Source: Daphnia carinata (Eukaryota > Arthropoda > Branchiopoda > Diplostraca > Daphniidae). Taken from it: a stretch of DNA of 64,000 nt. Below, one piece after another: positions 1-13,400 of the stretch. Below the pieces are notes generated by a model. It did no database searches. It was not told the origin of the DNA and saw only the letters and a program-made list of their open reading frames with translations. The translations under genes were made by a program, and so were the position numbers. Every line of letters starts with the position of its first letter. The stretch's first letter is position 1. The DNA is taken from assembly GCF_022539665.2 (NCBI RefSeq), contig NC_081333.1:992001-1056000 (forward strand). Reading direction: 5' to 3'.

Positions 1-889
1 CCTCGCGAATACCTTCTTGGGGTATGGATGAATCTTTAAGCGATAATGGAACCAACAACATTACTATTCATCATACGTCAGCTTTCTTCCCATCTCACGA
101 CGTTGATCTCAGGTTACACCAATACCTTTCGTAAAAGATGCTATATGAACGTTTTCTATGTTTTGTTTTCATTTTGCTTACTTGTTTATACGATTGCGTT
201 TACCATTGATTTATTTTTGTGTGCAATTTAGAAGTGGCCAGCGGCCTATTGATCATCGTAATCTGATTTCACTAACAAGTGGACCAGACAAGTACTCGCC
301 ACCGCCGCCAATTTCCGATACTCACGACCACGTCGAACCTTCCATCGGAGAAGAAGAAATTTCTAGCTGGCTGAAAGACGTCTTGAAGGCCCAAGAAGCG
401 AGGGAACGCAAACCTGACGATCTGAATGAGCAAGTTTTAAATCTTTTGGATTCTTTCGATCACGAAAAAAATAACTGCTTGACATCGCGGGATGGACCAA
501 TGGCCGAAGGAGCACCATCAGGAGCGAAAAAGATCATGAGTCGCGTTGATTCTCATCATCTCTATTCCAGTCACAACAGCCGGATACCAACATCAAATAC
601 GTCGTTTGTCTGTGTTGAACAACCCCGTAAGGACATCCCTGTCGTTAAAGCCGATCCTCCGTCAAAAGTACCTAGCTTAATGGCCACCGTGCTGTATCCG
701 GATCCATCATCCTTTACCACAGCCGCATCGGACGGTAGCGCAAGTCGACATCAGCCATTTGATCAACAATCGCCACGCACCCGAAATCGTAGTAGCGCGA
801 CAACATCATCGTCCTCAAACCCTTCAAGCCGCGGATTCACCCCGTCACGTTTTTCCCGTTCACCGTATCCTCGTGGATCTCGGTGGTAG
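1..889 (+). CDS. 3' end of an unrecognised Ser/Pro-rich protein (partial, last two exons)
   Basis: Two exons join in phase. 1-112 is read from base 3 and ends at a GT donor at 113; 232-889 follows an AG acceptor at 230-231, and the split codon gives Arg. Translation stops at TAG 887-889. The visible protein (about 256 residues) has no domain I recognise. It begins polar, has a short acidic, probably helical stretch (EEEISSWLKDVLKAQEARER) and ends in a low-complexity Ser/Thr/Arg tail finishing in SPYPRGSRW, which looks disordered. The 5' part of the gene lies outside the window. The split codon, the codon quality and the long open final exon make it a real C-terminus, but no function should be assigned. 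It converges with the dpr gene on the other strand. Confidence 0.6.
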
Positions 890-3800
890 CGGTCATCTTT
901 GTTGACCACTATAGTGTTGTCTATAACGCTTACTGGTTATCATGACTCGTGAATTTTTTTTTTTTTTTTAACAAGCACATCGTAAGGAATGGCCCGTCCT
1001 GAATTTCGGATCTCTTCCTGACTTAGCAATGTTAATTCTTTTCATCTTCTTTGTTTTTTTTTTTGCCCTCGAATTGTTTATGTGTCATTTATCTTAAACA
1101 AGTTGAAATTGCTTCTGGCGTCATAAGAAGGGTTCTTACTGTATGGCGGCATACATCGTCATTCGCTTGCCTATTGTGTGTGTATATGTGTGTATGGCAG
1201 AGCTAATCCTATCGTTAAGTAATCAAGGACATAAGTTTGATTTTTCCTGTAGAAAAGACATTGGAAATATCCAACTGGATCGTTTCAGGTCAAATGTAAG
1301 CAGGTTGTTTCCGATGCCAGAGTAGAGAGTAAGTTCCTTTGGGGAGGTAGCACGGTTAAATTACACCGCAAGGTTGATAAACATCCACGTTTGGTCATTG
1401 TTCGTGAGCGCCACGGCATTTTACTCGGCATCGTAATTGTTCTTCCACGTTAAAGCGGGCTTTAAGGTACCTTTTCTTTTCCCCCGAAGTTTGAAATAAC
1501 AGATCGCCGTACCAGCTCGATGCAAATTTACTACAAAATGAAAGCGTAGCATTTAGTTGCCTGTTTTAAGGATCTTATACGCGGATTTTATTCAATTTTT
1601 TTTCATTGAAATTCTTTTTTTTTAAATTTCACTTGAACCAAAAACGCTTTTCTTTTTTACTACGCGTTTTCGAATTCGATTTTTTCTAAAGCTCACCGTT
1701 CAGTCGATAAGTACAACGCGGAATTGGGGTTTCACCTTACGGATCTTGCGGTCGTTTCTTTCACCGCAAATACAATGCGCTGCGGCCATATTTAAAAGAA
1801 TTTCACGCTCGATTTTGATTAACCGTTTGATTTTATTTTTGAAGAGCGTCCTGTTACCTTTTTTCAAAATATTATTTTTTTTTTTTCATTCAAATAAAAA
1901 AATGTGCTAGTTGATTTCCAAACTGCCAAATGTTAAACATTTACTTCAATTCGCACCAATTCTCAATAAGTTGCCCGTTGGGATGAAGTACGTTGAATCT
2001 TGGGAAATGATAGGCGATATACGTCTCTCAGCATTGACGGATAATATCGTTTGCCCTTGTTTCACTCCACGCCAAATCTTTGATCTCGATGTGCACTCTC
2101 TTGTTTTTCACTTTCAATCCAGTTGAGGATCATGTCTACTATAAATAACGTTCAATCATTCGCAAATTGTTATTGCTGTTGTTTTCCTTTTTAATATTTG
2201 GTTCCCCTTCTTTTGTGATAAAGTGAACAATAAAGTCCACACCTTTCATTACGAGACCTGACATGTGTGTTCCAGATCCGTTGGATTACATTTCTTTTCT
2301 GCGCCAAAAAAAGCGGACCGAAGTTTTCGAAATGTCTCAGGTTTACAACATAAATTCGGAATGTAATGCCAATCGAAATGAAAGAGCAATAACTGTTTTT
2401 TGCGTTTATAATATGTATGTGTAATCCAGTTCTGTTATGGTATGGTGCCATGTCTCTGTGATAAGAGGATATATTGCTGTAAAGCTTTGTAATTGTTGCA
2501 ATAAAGAAATAATGTTTTTTTTTATATTTCTGTTTTCTTTGTTCGCAACTGAACATTTCGTGGATCAATCCAAGTCGGTAAGCTCCATGAGGTAAATTTA
2601 TATGATAACGTAATTGCGACTGTAAACAGATCTGACATTAAGGCAACAGTCATCGCTTTAGTATGAATTTATAAACTGTGACCTATTCAGCGGATAAAGG
2701 TTTCACACTGCAGGCTTCCCACATTTCACTCGAAGCGTGTTAATCACTTATGGGCGCGTCCCTGCCATTTCTCGTTGCTGTTATACTTGCTTGCGTTTGA
2801 ACAACGTCAGCAACTTGGGACCTTTGAATTGACTTCGATTTATGGGGAAGACCATCGACTGGGAACGACGATGGCGATCAAAGCGACGGCCAAGACGGCC
2901 GTTGCTAGTTTGAAGGCCGCATGTCAAAGTCAAATAGATCTATCGATCCATCGACCCAAAAAGCTTAAATATTTATGTTTCTTTTTTATTTTTTTTTCTC
3001 TATCCTTCTTCTTATTTTCAATTCCCCCAACGACTGGCTGTAGCCGGTTCCGGAGTCAAATCTTTGGCTGACATTGTTAACAAATGCCTTTACGATGATG
3101 CTAAACGAAAAATCGTTCAACAATTATACCGAATACAGAGAATCAAATCCGGAACATGACTGGGTATTTGGTGTTGACCTTAAAGTTGATTCTCATCACA
3201 AAAACAGGCGTACGTTTAAATGTTACGGATTTTCAATTAATGTCATAAGGCAAAGTACATTCATGTAAATATTCGCAAGCTGTGCTATGCATCTGCTAAA
3301 CACTGCGTGAAATTCTTTTACTGCTAAATGTGTTGTGCAGGGAAAGCGATGAACCTAGATGGCTGCACCAACATGTAGACTTATCCTAGAAACACTTTGA
3401 CCAACATGACTAACTTTTCGCGTTTCCAAGGATATTGGAATCCACTATTTTGAGGGGATCAGTATACTTGGCAACCAATAAATCTTGTGCAGTATATGCT
3501 ACGGTTTTAGATGGAGTTAAACATCAGCTTCGGTCCAAACTTTATGGTATACACACGTACGGTAGTATTGTTAAAACTAGAAAACCCCGGTGCAAGTTGT
3601 CATCATGGGAAAAGTGCAGACGGGCTGCCGTGAACACGCAACTCGAAACCGAAAGATAAGGAAACTAAATCTTAAAAAAAGAAAGAAATAAAAAGGAAAT
3701 TTTGTTGTTGTTTTTTTTTTTCGTGAGTTTTTGTTTTCTCTTTTCTTTTTTTTAATGTTTTATTGCGATTCGGTGATCGTCTGTCAAATAAATTTTGCTT

Positions 3801-4443
3801 CATGTGTACTACTTACAGTATCATCATCGTCAACTTTATGTTTGCCAATAAACTAAGTTAAGGCTGACAATAAATATGAATTATTTGAAGAGAGCCAAGG
3901 CTCGGCATTTATATATAGTACAAAATATCTATGTAAAAAAAAATACTTAAAAAACTAAAAATAATTAAACAAATGAAAAGGATACAATCAAACAGTCACC
4001 TGATTTTTTTGTTCGACGATCGAATCGCAGGTTTATGTGTACGCACTCGCATAGTCAATAACAGTAAGTGATAGATACATCTTGGGGTGTATTACGCTCA
4101 TCTCAAAAACATGAATTTGCATTAAAAGAATAAAACTAGATAGAATCACAACAAAAAAATAAATCAAAAATACAAAATTCTTCACCAGAAGACAAATCCT
4201 CTTCGCATTCCGTACTACATCATATTTTTCTTTGTGTGTTCGATCCATCATATAAACAGTTGAATATTATCCTTTTTGAACACTAGCACAGAAATGAAGA
4301 CAAAAAAAAAAAGGACGATCAGAAAAAGTTGTAGGTTCTAGTTTTATAAATGTCTCTTGGTTTTGTTGTCGTCCACGAAAGCGACACGGATTCTTGATAC
4401 ACATTCCGTACGATTCCAGATGAAATGTTGTGCAATAGGTCGA
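890..4443. other. Convergent intergenic region, probable 3' UTRs
   Basis: No gene is supported here. The stretch lies between the stop codon of the plus-strand gene and the stop codon of the minus-strand dpr gene, so it must hold both 3' UTRs. AATAAA occurs on the plus strand at 2229-2234 and 3787-3792. TTTATT at 3759-3764 is a possible minus-strand poly(A) signal. Open frames such as 2775-3071 and 3435-3659 lack splice context and look like chance. Confidence 0.5.
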
Positions 4444-7400
4444 TCATCTTGCCGTGAAAAATTGGATATTTCCGAGCCAATGCAGAGTCCAATACGTCAG
4501 GCATAATATTGACATGACCTGGGCCGTGTTAGGTAAGCAGGAACCCCCTCCACCGCTCCGATTGCCGTGTTGCATCGCCGCTGGATGTTCTCCTACGCGT
4601 ATCGTAATAAAATAGTCAGCATGGCTTTAGTTAATCGGCTTTCGTGTGAAAAGCAAACAAATAGATTTGCTAAAAATAACGCATACGTTAATACATATCA
4701 GATAGCAATTCATGAGTTTTCAAATTATAGAAATCGTTGGCTGTTTCAATATCACAAATGGCCACCACTAGAGAACGTACTTGCAATCAATAATTTAATT
4801 TCCGTCATCTTTTATTGGAGCCTTTTGGCCTAGCTGTCATTCCTTCCACGTTTTTATGATGTCTTTACAAGCGTTTATTGTGAATACTGAAAGATTGCGA
4901 AAGTTCTTGCAGCGTTGAATTCCAGCAGTACTCTGATCGATTCTCTTTACAAGCAGATAAGTGAACCACGTCGTTGCCTTTTATATAGTGAACATCGCAA
5001 ACTGACACAAAAGCGGGCAGAAAACGAAGTAAAATAAAAGAGTGCTGAATCGTAAAATGATTGTTAAGATTTGTTCGAAGTCCCCCAAGAGGAAGTTACA
5101 TAAACAAAAATGGCTTTCGTCTACTAAATGTTGAATTTTTTTGTAGTTAAATGCTCACAAACACACGAATTAGCTTCAATTGCAAACAACTAGTGGAACG
5201 CTGTATGTTTTGTTTTACTGGAGAAATGCTTCTACGTTCATGCGTCTCGCAGGCGAATTAAGAGTCTTGAAATCAATTTAACCTTATTAACGTACGCACT
5301 AAGTTATCGCCTACGTCGACCGTGTGTCAGGTTGATATGGAATAATGACGACCATACGACTACAGAAATTACATTACTTCATTTGGTGTCCCCATACAAT
5401 ATGCATGTGACATCTGGAAGGATATACATGCTACGGAGAACTCTTGATGCTTCGTTAACGTAAATCGATAAAATGGCAGGCGAAAGAGCTGCAAAGTACA
5501 ACTACGGTAGATTCATTTTTGTGTAGTGAGCAACAAAAGAAAGGTTAAGCTAATATGGTGCGTTACTGTTGCGAGTGTCCATGTAAGCCTAACGTCACAT
5601 AAGTTTCCACTTGCATTTTTTTCATTTTATTTTTCGTATTTCATTCTGTACTTTTACCGTTAAACACAACGACGTACAATTTCTCATTGGCCATTACCGC
5701 ATTTCATATTTTATATTACCCAAATTGTGTTTCACACGAAGATCGCGATATAACTTACCACTTAGAACATGGACGAGAACTGAAACCGGCAAAGCGTCAG
5801 ACGGCCGGCAAGTGTAATTGCCGCCATCGGAAGCTGAGGCGCGAGGCAAAAGGAATCGAGATGAAATGAATTGTTCACTTCGCTCAGTGGCCAATGATAA
5901 CGATCCACGCGCTGTTTCTAACGACACTAGTTGGTCATCGTGATACCAGGTAAGATTTGAGTCTGGTCCATTGATGGCTCCACGTAACGTGCATGTCAGC
6001 GATAATGTGCTACCTTGAATGTAACAGCAAAAATTGGTATTTTTACTTGCGCTGTATTAGACTATGCAATTTAATGATTACCTTGCCGGACGTGTACTTC
6101 GGATGGCCCGGCTATTTGTGCCTGTCCAGCTATGGGATGCAAAAAAAAAGTGTTTTTATGTGGGAGAGTTTCGCAGTGAGCCTCACTAAGGAGCAAAGTT
6201 TCGCATTCACGAAAAAGCAATGAGGTGAAAACAATAACAAGACATAATTAATAACGTGTTACAATGTAATTGGTACGATACAGGCACTTAGTTTACTTTA
6301 GCCGCGCATTTAATGATGCATAACATCCGAATTAGAGGAGGAATCCGCAAAAATGTCCTGTCTACCTCTTCAGCTTACATCATACCTGTACACTGATTGC
6401 AAGAAGAACGAAAATATTGTGAAACGAATTAAACTAATCAGATTTACAAATTCTTCTGCATTATACCGTTATGTCACGTTTCGTAAATTCATGTCGTTGT
6501 GGTGGAATTTAAAAAATGTTACGTACTTTTAATGGAATGTAACATGATAAATAACTCGTCACTCGATAGATGACTTATCTAATGATTGATTACGTTTCCC
6601 TGTATAGCACGTTGCATCTTACTTTGTGCAAGGATAACCTTTGCCCAGTTAAAAGTGGTAATATTCGTGATGAGCACACAGCGTATGCCTTAGCTTTATT
6701 ATTGTTCAGTAGAGTGATGAACCGATGTTGTTGGATTTTATCACTTACAAGACTCAGATCCGGAGTGTTTAAACGTGTTTATACGCGTAGCCCTTGTTAA
6801 AAATAATTTGTTTAACAACTTACTATGAACTTGGAGATGAACTGGCCAGTTGATTTTGGGCTCTGTGTTGACTTGACACTCATCTGAGAATTAAAAAAAA
6901 TACAGAATAATAAATGAAGTGACTAAAATGAAGTATTACAGCCTTCAATTCATTACAGAAACCAGCATCGCGGGCTTGAACGGTCGAAATTCGTAGTTCC
7001 CAATCATCGCTAGTTGACTGGTGATGAACGCTGAAACGGCCGTCACTCGTATAGCTCACCAATGCTGACGTCAGAACGTGAAGATCTCTCTGGCGGATCC
7101 AAGATAACTACAGAAACAAAGTCGCATGTTAATGCGGCACTATACAACAAAATTGCTTTGGATTCTAAAAGGAACTTAATTGCGTCGGTGACTATACTGA
7201 TTCACGTCACGGGCTAGTGAGCTATCCAAGAAACGGAATAGATGGGCAGAATGAAGTGTATGCAGAAAGGAAAAGAAAAGAGAGACACTAATCAACACCC
7301 GGGTATAATTCCCTCTTCCGTATGGCACGTCTTTAATAAAGGGCATAGAGTTCGGTTCACCGTATCCATTTTAACAACCACATTTTGCTTTACAGTCTGG

Positions 7401-10400
7401 CATAGACAATTTTAACATTAGCAAAGACGTCATTCTAAAATTCAGATGGGAAGGAAAGAGAAAAAAATTGTGGTTAATTGAATTTTTCAATCAAACGGCT
7501 GCTCATTTCTGGGTAATAATTCAGTTACAGTTACAATGTCCGTTCTCTTTCTCTTCGACTTCTTTTTATTATTGAACTGTGTCTTTTGTAGTTTCGACTC
7601 AATTGTCTGTAGCTTTATGTAGCGTCTGGTCGCTGGGTCCAAAACATGTATAAGGCTCAAATATTGGCAGAGGAAAAAGGAATAGGACGAGATAAGAAAC
7701 AAGAAATTCAATATGCTGCGACCTCTTAAACAATTGCTGGTTTCAATCAATCTATTTCTTTTTTCTCTTTCTTTATTCGGTATATATATATTTTTAATTC
7801 CCCCACTTGTGCCCTGCGCCCTATATATATTGAAGAAAGACAGAAACCGTATTTGCCCGGTATCAACAAACTTCCGGACAACGGATATGGAGCGTTTCCT
7901 TATATGCCACCATTTTCACCGGTGTGGAAGGATAAAAAATACCGTTTTCCATTCTTTTTTTTTTGAAAATAGCCACTTTGATTTAAGTAGCTACTATTAT
8001 TAGGTGTATCGCTACCACTAATGATGTTTCGGAGGACTTTAATTGCGTAAACATTTCAAAACAGTCACTGAAGTTTAAAGGTTAAAAGAATGAATACAGA
8101 ATGTTCTTGAGATGAGTAACACAATTAAAATACGTAACGCAGAGAAACCTGAACGACGTGTTTTTGCAAGAATAAATATTTCGTACTTTTTAATGAAAAA
8201 AAAAGAAAACTTTTGCCTTTGTTGAAGTTTCCTCCACCACTCGGTTTTCTAATATCAAAACCCCTAATGTCACGCCCTTTCCCACATTATTAGATAACGT
8301 TCTTGTTGCAAAACAGAAATTTCCTTCTTTTTTCAAAAATGTTGCTGGGGAAAACCAAAGGTTTTTTCGCAGCGCTTGGCGACATGCCAGATTACATCTG
8401 CGGCCTTCGAAGAATAAAGGAAATATTTTTTTTGAGGAACACCAACTACTGCAAGAATACTTCAATAATGATCCCGTATTAATGTTATTGTAAAGGTTTA
8501 CGTGGTACGTCGAATGCTTTCCGTAACTATGGTAATGACAGCAGAGATATTCGTCTAGCCTGTATATAGCAAGAGTATTGATTCGTGATCTGAAGGTGAT
8601 GGTAAAGCACGTAACAATGAAAAGTAATACACATATACGGATTGGCATTTTGCAACTCGATGAGTGTTTGCTCTTAAATATTTGAACGAGTTACCTCCAA
8701 TTAATGCGCAACATTAAAACAAGTAAAAAGCAAAATACTTGTTCATTTTTGTTTTTATGCGACTACCATCGACTATAGGATTTCAATCCTCTAACATCAT
8801 CCAAGCAATCAAAGATATTTTTCTAAATTTCCGTTGTTGACATGCGCATTTCTGTACGCATTTTTAAATGGTGAATCCTCAGAAGATAAGTTACCATTCG
8901 GTCGCCTAGGAGCCTCGTCCGGCACTTGAGAACAACCGGCTGTCCAAGAATGACAGAAACGTTGGTCGGCCAAGTGGCTTCGAAGTATGGTTTGCTGATG
9001 GGCAGCGTAGCTGAGGGAAGAATTTCGCCACCGAATTCAACTCCAGAGACCTCTCCGACCACCTTCTCTGCAGGCAGCTGAAGATTTATGATTTTCGCAT
9101 CGTGACTACGTTTCATCCGTTTGACAGTGCGTAGCGCATCAGCGTTCCATTCATTCCGTAAGATGGTCTCGTGTGTTCTTGTCGGGAACTGCATTGCATT
9201 AGGCGACGACCACGGCTGACTGGCTGGCGAGCTGCCGTCCGGATTCAATCCATCAGCACTCCGCCATACCAGAGTCATGGGATCTAGACAGAAAAATACG
9301 CAGATCAATACGGAAATAAGAAAAACATCAGCGGATAAAAAATAAATAAATAAATAAAATAAGCCAATCGTCTATAGTTCTTCCGTCCACCATCCCTCTA
9401 TAAAGGTTATTCGATTGTTCAAAGAAAAGCCAACCGCTCAGCACGCTGTCTGTCAAACACAACGCGTAGGAAACTAAGCATAACGCGCGTTGCTACGGAT
9501 CAATTCTTGCTCGTTCATCCGTGGCTTAATAAACAAGTGCAGAGCTTATATGTAGTTTACTACAAAGACATGTACAACAAAAGCCACGATAAGTTGGCCC
9601 TGTGAACTTTATAATCACCTTCATTAAGCACCCTCTTTCTGTGAAGCTATTAAGCTAAATAGTTGTTGCTAACTCACGATAGCGGGGACTGATGTAAGTA
9701 TCTAGTGTGTTCTGTCAAGAAACTTTTAGTTTCCAGATTACGATGTGCATGGAAAATGCTCATGAAAGGCGTTTAAGCAAAAACGGTGATAAAGAAATAA
9801 TAATACGTTTTCGTAATAGCCATGCGAAATGGTATGTTTAACGAGAAGTCGCGAAATTTATGGCCTTTCAGTTTTGGCAGACTTTTGTGAATTCGAATAA
9901 GAAATCTAAGCGTTATTGATCTTTGTCAAGGCGTATTCCGATTTGCCATTAAACTCTATTTTTTATTTAGATAATCTTCACAAACTGTGTTTATGCGGCG
10001 AAATTTGCTGTAAGCCCGCGTTTTATGTTGCTATGGTTGCAGCCATCTTTTTAGTAAATAACGAGCAATTTCCAAATCAAAGAAGGCGTTCAGCTGTTAG
10101 GGGGATGAAATGCCAGCGAGAATAATTGAAAATTGGCCTTTAGGCGGTTGAAGACGTACAGTTCTTTTGATCAGAACGTGTACCACATTCAAACATTTCA
10201 GCAAAATTGCACTCACGATTCGTAAGGTGTGCGAATGATTTGTCTTCTGTTGGTACCACAAAATTGGGACACGTACGTGAACTTCTCCGCAATGCCATCA
10301 ATAGTTAAAATTGCATTAGTTTCTAAGAACGCTTTACTTTTTCCGCATTCACATGAATTTCCGCATTTCATGAAGTTTAAGTTCCATTCAAATGCCGCCT

Positions 10401-13400
10401 TTATGCAAGCAAGCCTTAATAGTGCTTGAATGTTATTTTACAATCAGAAATTATTTCCAGCACTTGATATACGAAGTAGTTTTTGCTGTGCTGTTCGTGC
10501 CATTTGTTGGTTCCGTTTCATGGTCGTTATCGATAAACAAACGGAAACAAAGCCGATAATACAATTTGGGTCTGTACGTGTTGGATTTGCTATTCGAAGG
10601 CCGGCCTGATGGGTGGGCCTAGCTTAATCAATCAAATGAAACGAGCTGCTCTCGAAGCATTCACAGCGTCAGCGAACGTGTGCGTTGTATTGAAACGTGC
10701 TCGGATTTGCGCTGCAGCAAAAAATGCAGTCACTTAGCGTATCTCATCCGTTACAAAACACATATGGTGGGTTATGGGGTCCCTGAAGCTACGAATTCAA
10801 CCTAGGCCTGTGTAAAGAAAATTCTTCCGATGATATAACGCTCATCGTGCCCCGCAGCTGTAGCTTTGTTCACGACGAAAATGCTTGTGGGTGCACGGTT
10901 TTTAACAAACCGTAGATGCGTTCGCAGTTTGTGCTTTTGGCATTAGCTGAAACGTAAGTGGTTTACAAAGAATTGTTGACGGGCACCTTACAACCGTTAT
11001 TTATAAGGGTGCTTGTGTGCCCTTATAAAGATATATAGACAGGTAAATCAAGACGCAATCAGCTTAGGCAACCTACTTTCGTTTGTTCGTCTCATGTCTT
11101 TCAATTACAATTGCAGGAGAAATCGGTTTTTAAATGGTCATCAACTTTGATCTATTTAATCGGCATCGATGGTCATGCCGACAGAAATGCAATATTCACA
11201 TTGTAACGGTTTTCGTTTAAATAAGAAGTTAACATTTCATCCCATGCAGTCGCTTTAACTATGCAATATCCATTTCATTGACATTGTCCGTTTTCAAAAA
11301 AAAAAAGGCATTACACTTATTCTTTGTCGTTAATTATGCAAAGGGTTAAAATATTAATCAAAAGTTTTCACTAAATTCTACATTTTCAGTCACAACAAGA
11401 GACGGGTTTCAATTCTAGCAAATATTCTTTCCTCTCTGATTGAATTACATTTCTAGGACATTTCTTTGGTGCTCTGCGTGGTTATTTTGGCAATAACCTC
11501 TGGTATCCAGTCTGCAACATGATCATTTATCACGTGCCTTATAGACACACTGGTTAAGTTTGATGCCATCAGAATGAAAGATAAAACTAGACCTATCATA
11601 AAAATATAGAACCACCGACAGCATGGCTATTCTAGTATGATTGCGTATTACTTGAACATCATCGATTACTTTTCGACGATGCTTGACATCTTGTAACTGA
11701 AGCAGCGCACGATCTAATCGGACAGCTCCGTAAAACATGGACTTTGGCATAAAGAAGACCCATAGCATAAAGCCATGGTACGCAGTATCACTACAATGGA
11801 CATTCTATCTGTGATTGTCGAAGCGAAAATACCGCAACAACAACAACAACAACAAAAATGTTTGGAATTGTTTGCGTCACGAGAAAAGAGAGAAAAATCA
11901 TATTTGTCATCTTATAACGCAAGGTTAGATATGAATAGTTCAGTTGAAAAATGGTAGCAAAGGAATTTAATCATGTCAAACGGAATTGGATATAGTTCAG
12001 ATTTGGCTGCCTCCCTCCTGCAATTTTAGCCCACCCTTTTTTTTAATTGGGATTTTTCTTGGTGCAACGTTTGGACACAATCAGAAGATGTTAGGTATAA
12101 TTTTCTCAATATCCTTTAACTGCAAACGCTAACTAGATATGTCCGTCAAAGGATACAGCGCTTCGAAGCAATATTGTGGTACCAGAAAGAAATAACTATA
12201 GCTTTGTACACCGTCATCGTAACGCCGGATGCGCGATTTATCGCGGAAAATGAACCCTTAAAGAACAGCGTAGCATTGCAGTTATACAACACGTAACGCA
12301 AGGCAAAATTGAGGAACTCCCTACATGCCTCAAGCAAACACCATTCTATAGCTGTGCTTTCTATTTAGTAGGAAATAATGGATTTCGATAGACATCTGTG
12401 AGGGATCATTGTTAAATAGCCGCTAGAGTACTATAGTGGCTCAAGATGGATGTCGGCAGGTCTCCAAACATCTTCTACATGTTGAGTCGTATATAGATAC
12501 ACTTCAGGCTCGTGTGTCTCATGGCTCAAATCGATCCGTCTCCAACTGCGCTGTTGATCGTTGCTTTATCATTTTTCTTTTTTAACCGCATCCATCGTAT
12601 CGTGAATTGACATTTCTTTAGAGATTGGCAGGCAAGATGCAGCAACGCGCAGACCAACTTTTGCCCGCAAATGGCAGCTTACCGCTCAGTTACACAATCA
12701 AAATTGCATTTGAAAATAGAATTTGAGACTCAACATCAAAATGGAAAGTAAGCCCAGCAAAACGTACTCAGCTATACCTTGCCGATCAGCGATACGTACA
12801 TCTATTGCAAAGCTGATTCACCATGGCAATTTAATTTTTGCGTTGGAGTTCATCGCATCGTTCTCAATTCGAGAAATAAAAAAAGAGAGACGATGAAGTG
12901 CAACGGCTGCTTGATTAAATTTCTTTGCTGGCGCACTTTGTGTCGTGTCTTTTTGGCTTTAGCACGTGACACACACAGATTTTTTTCCCCCCTTACATAC
13001 ACACAAATGCTTGGCGTGTTTGATGGATCACCGATTCGTAGTCTATGTCGTGACGAATCTTCTTTAAAGGCTGACGATGAATACTGATGCGGCTTTCACT
13101 CATCTTCCAGTGCAGGCTCTCTCTATAGAGACGTTGCTCGCTCTGGTATCGTTCGTATCTTGATTACTTCTCGCCGGGAGAAAGGCAAAACAAAAAAAAA
13201 AAAAAAAGACGTGGGAGGGGGGGGAGGAGATGTAAAACGAATAAAGATCCATACATTCACAAAATAGAGGACAAGGTTTGTGGAAAAGAATAAGACCAAA
13301 TGACGCTGAAAATATCCTAGTTGATATTAGGGTGCCAGTATCTGCGCTATACGAGAGAGGACAAGAGGGAGGAGCTGGGACCTTGTGTGGACATCTATCA

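Noticed and set aside
8190-8648. 152-codon minus-strand open frame in a dpr intron
   Set aside because: No recognisable motif, and the flanking dpr exons join perfectly without it.
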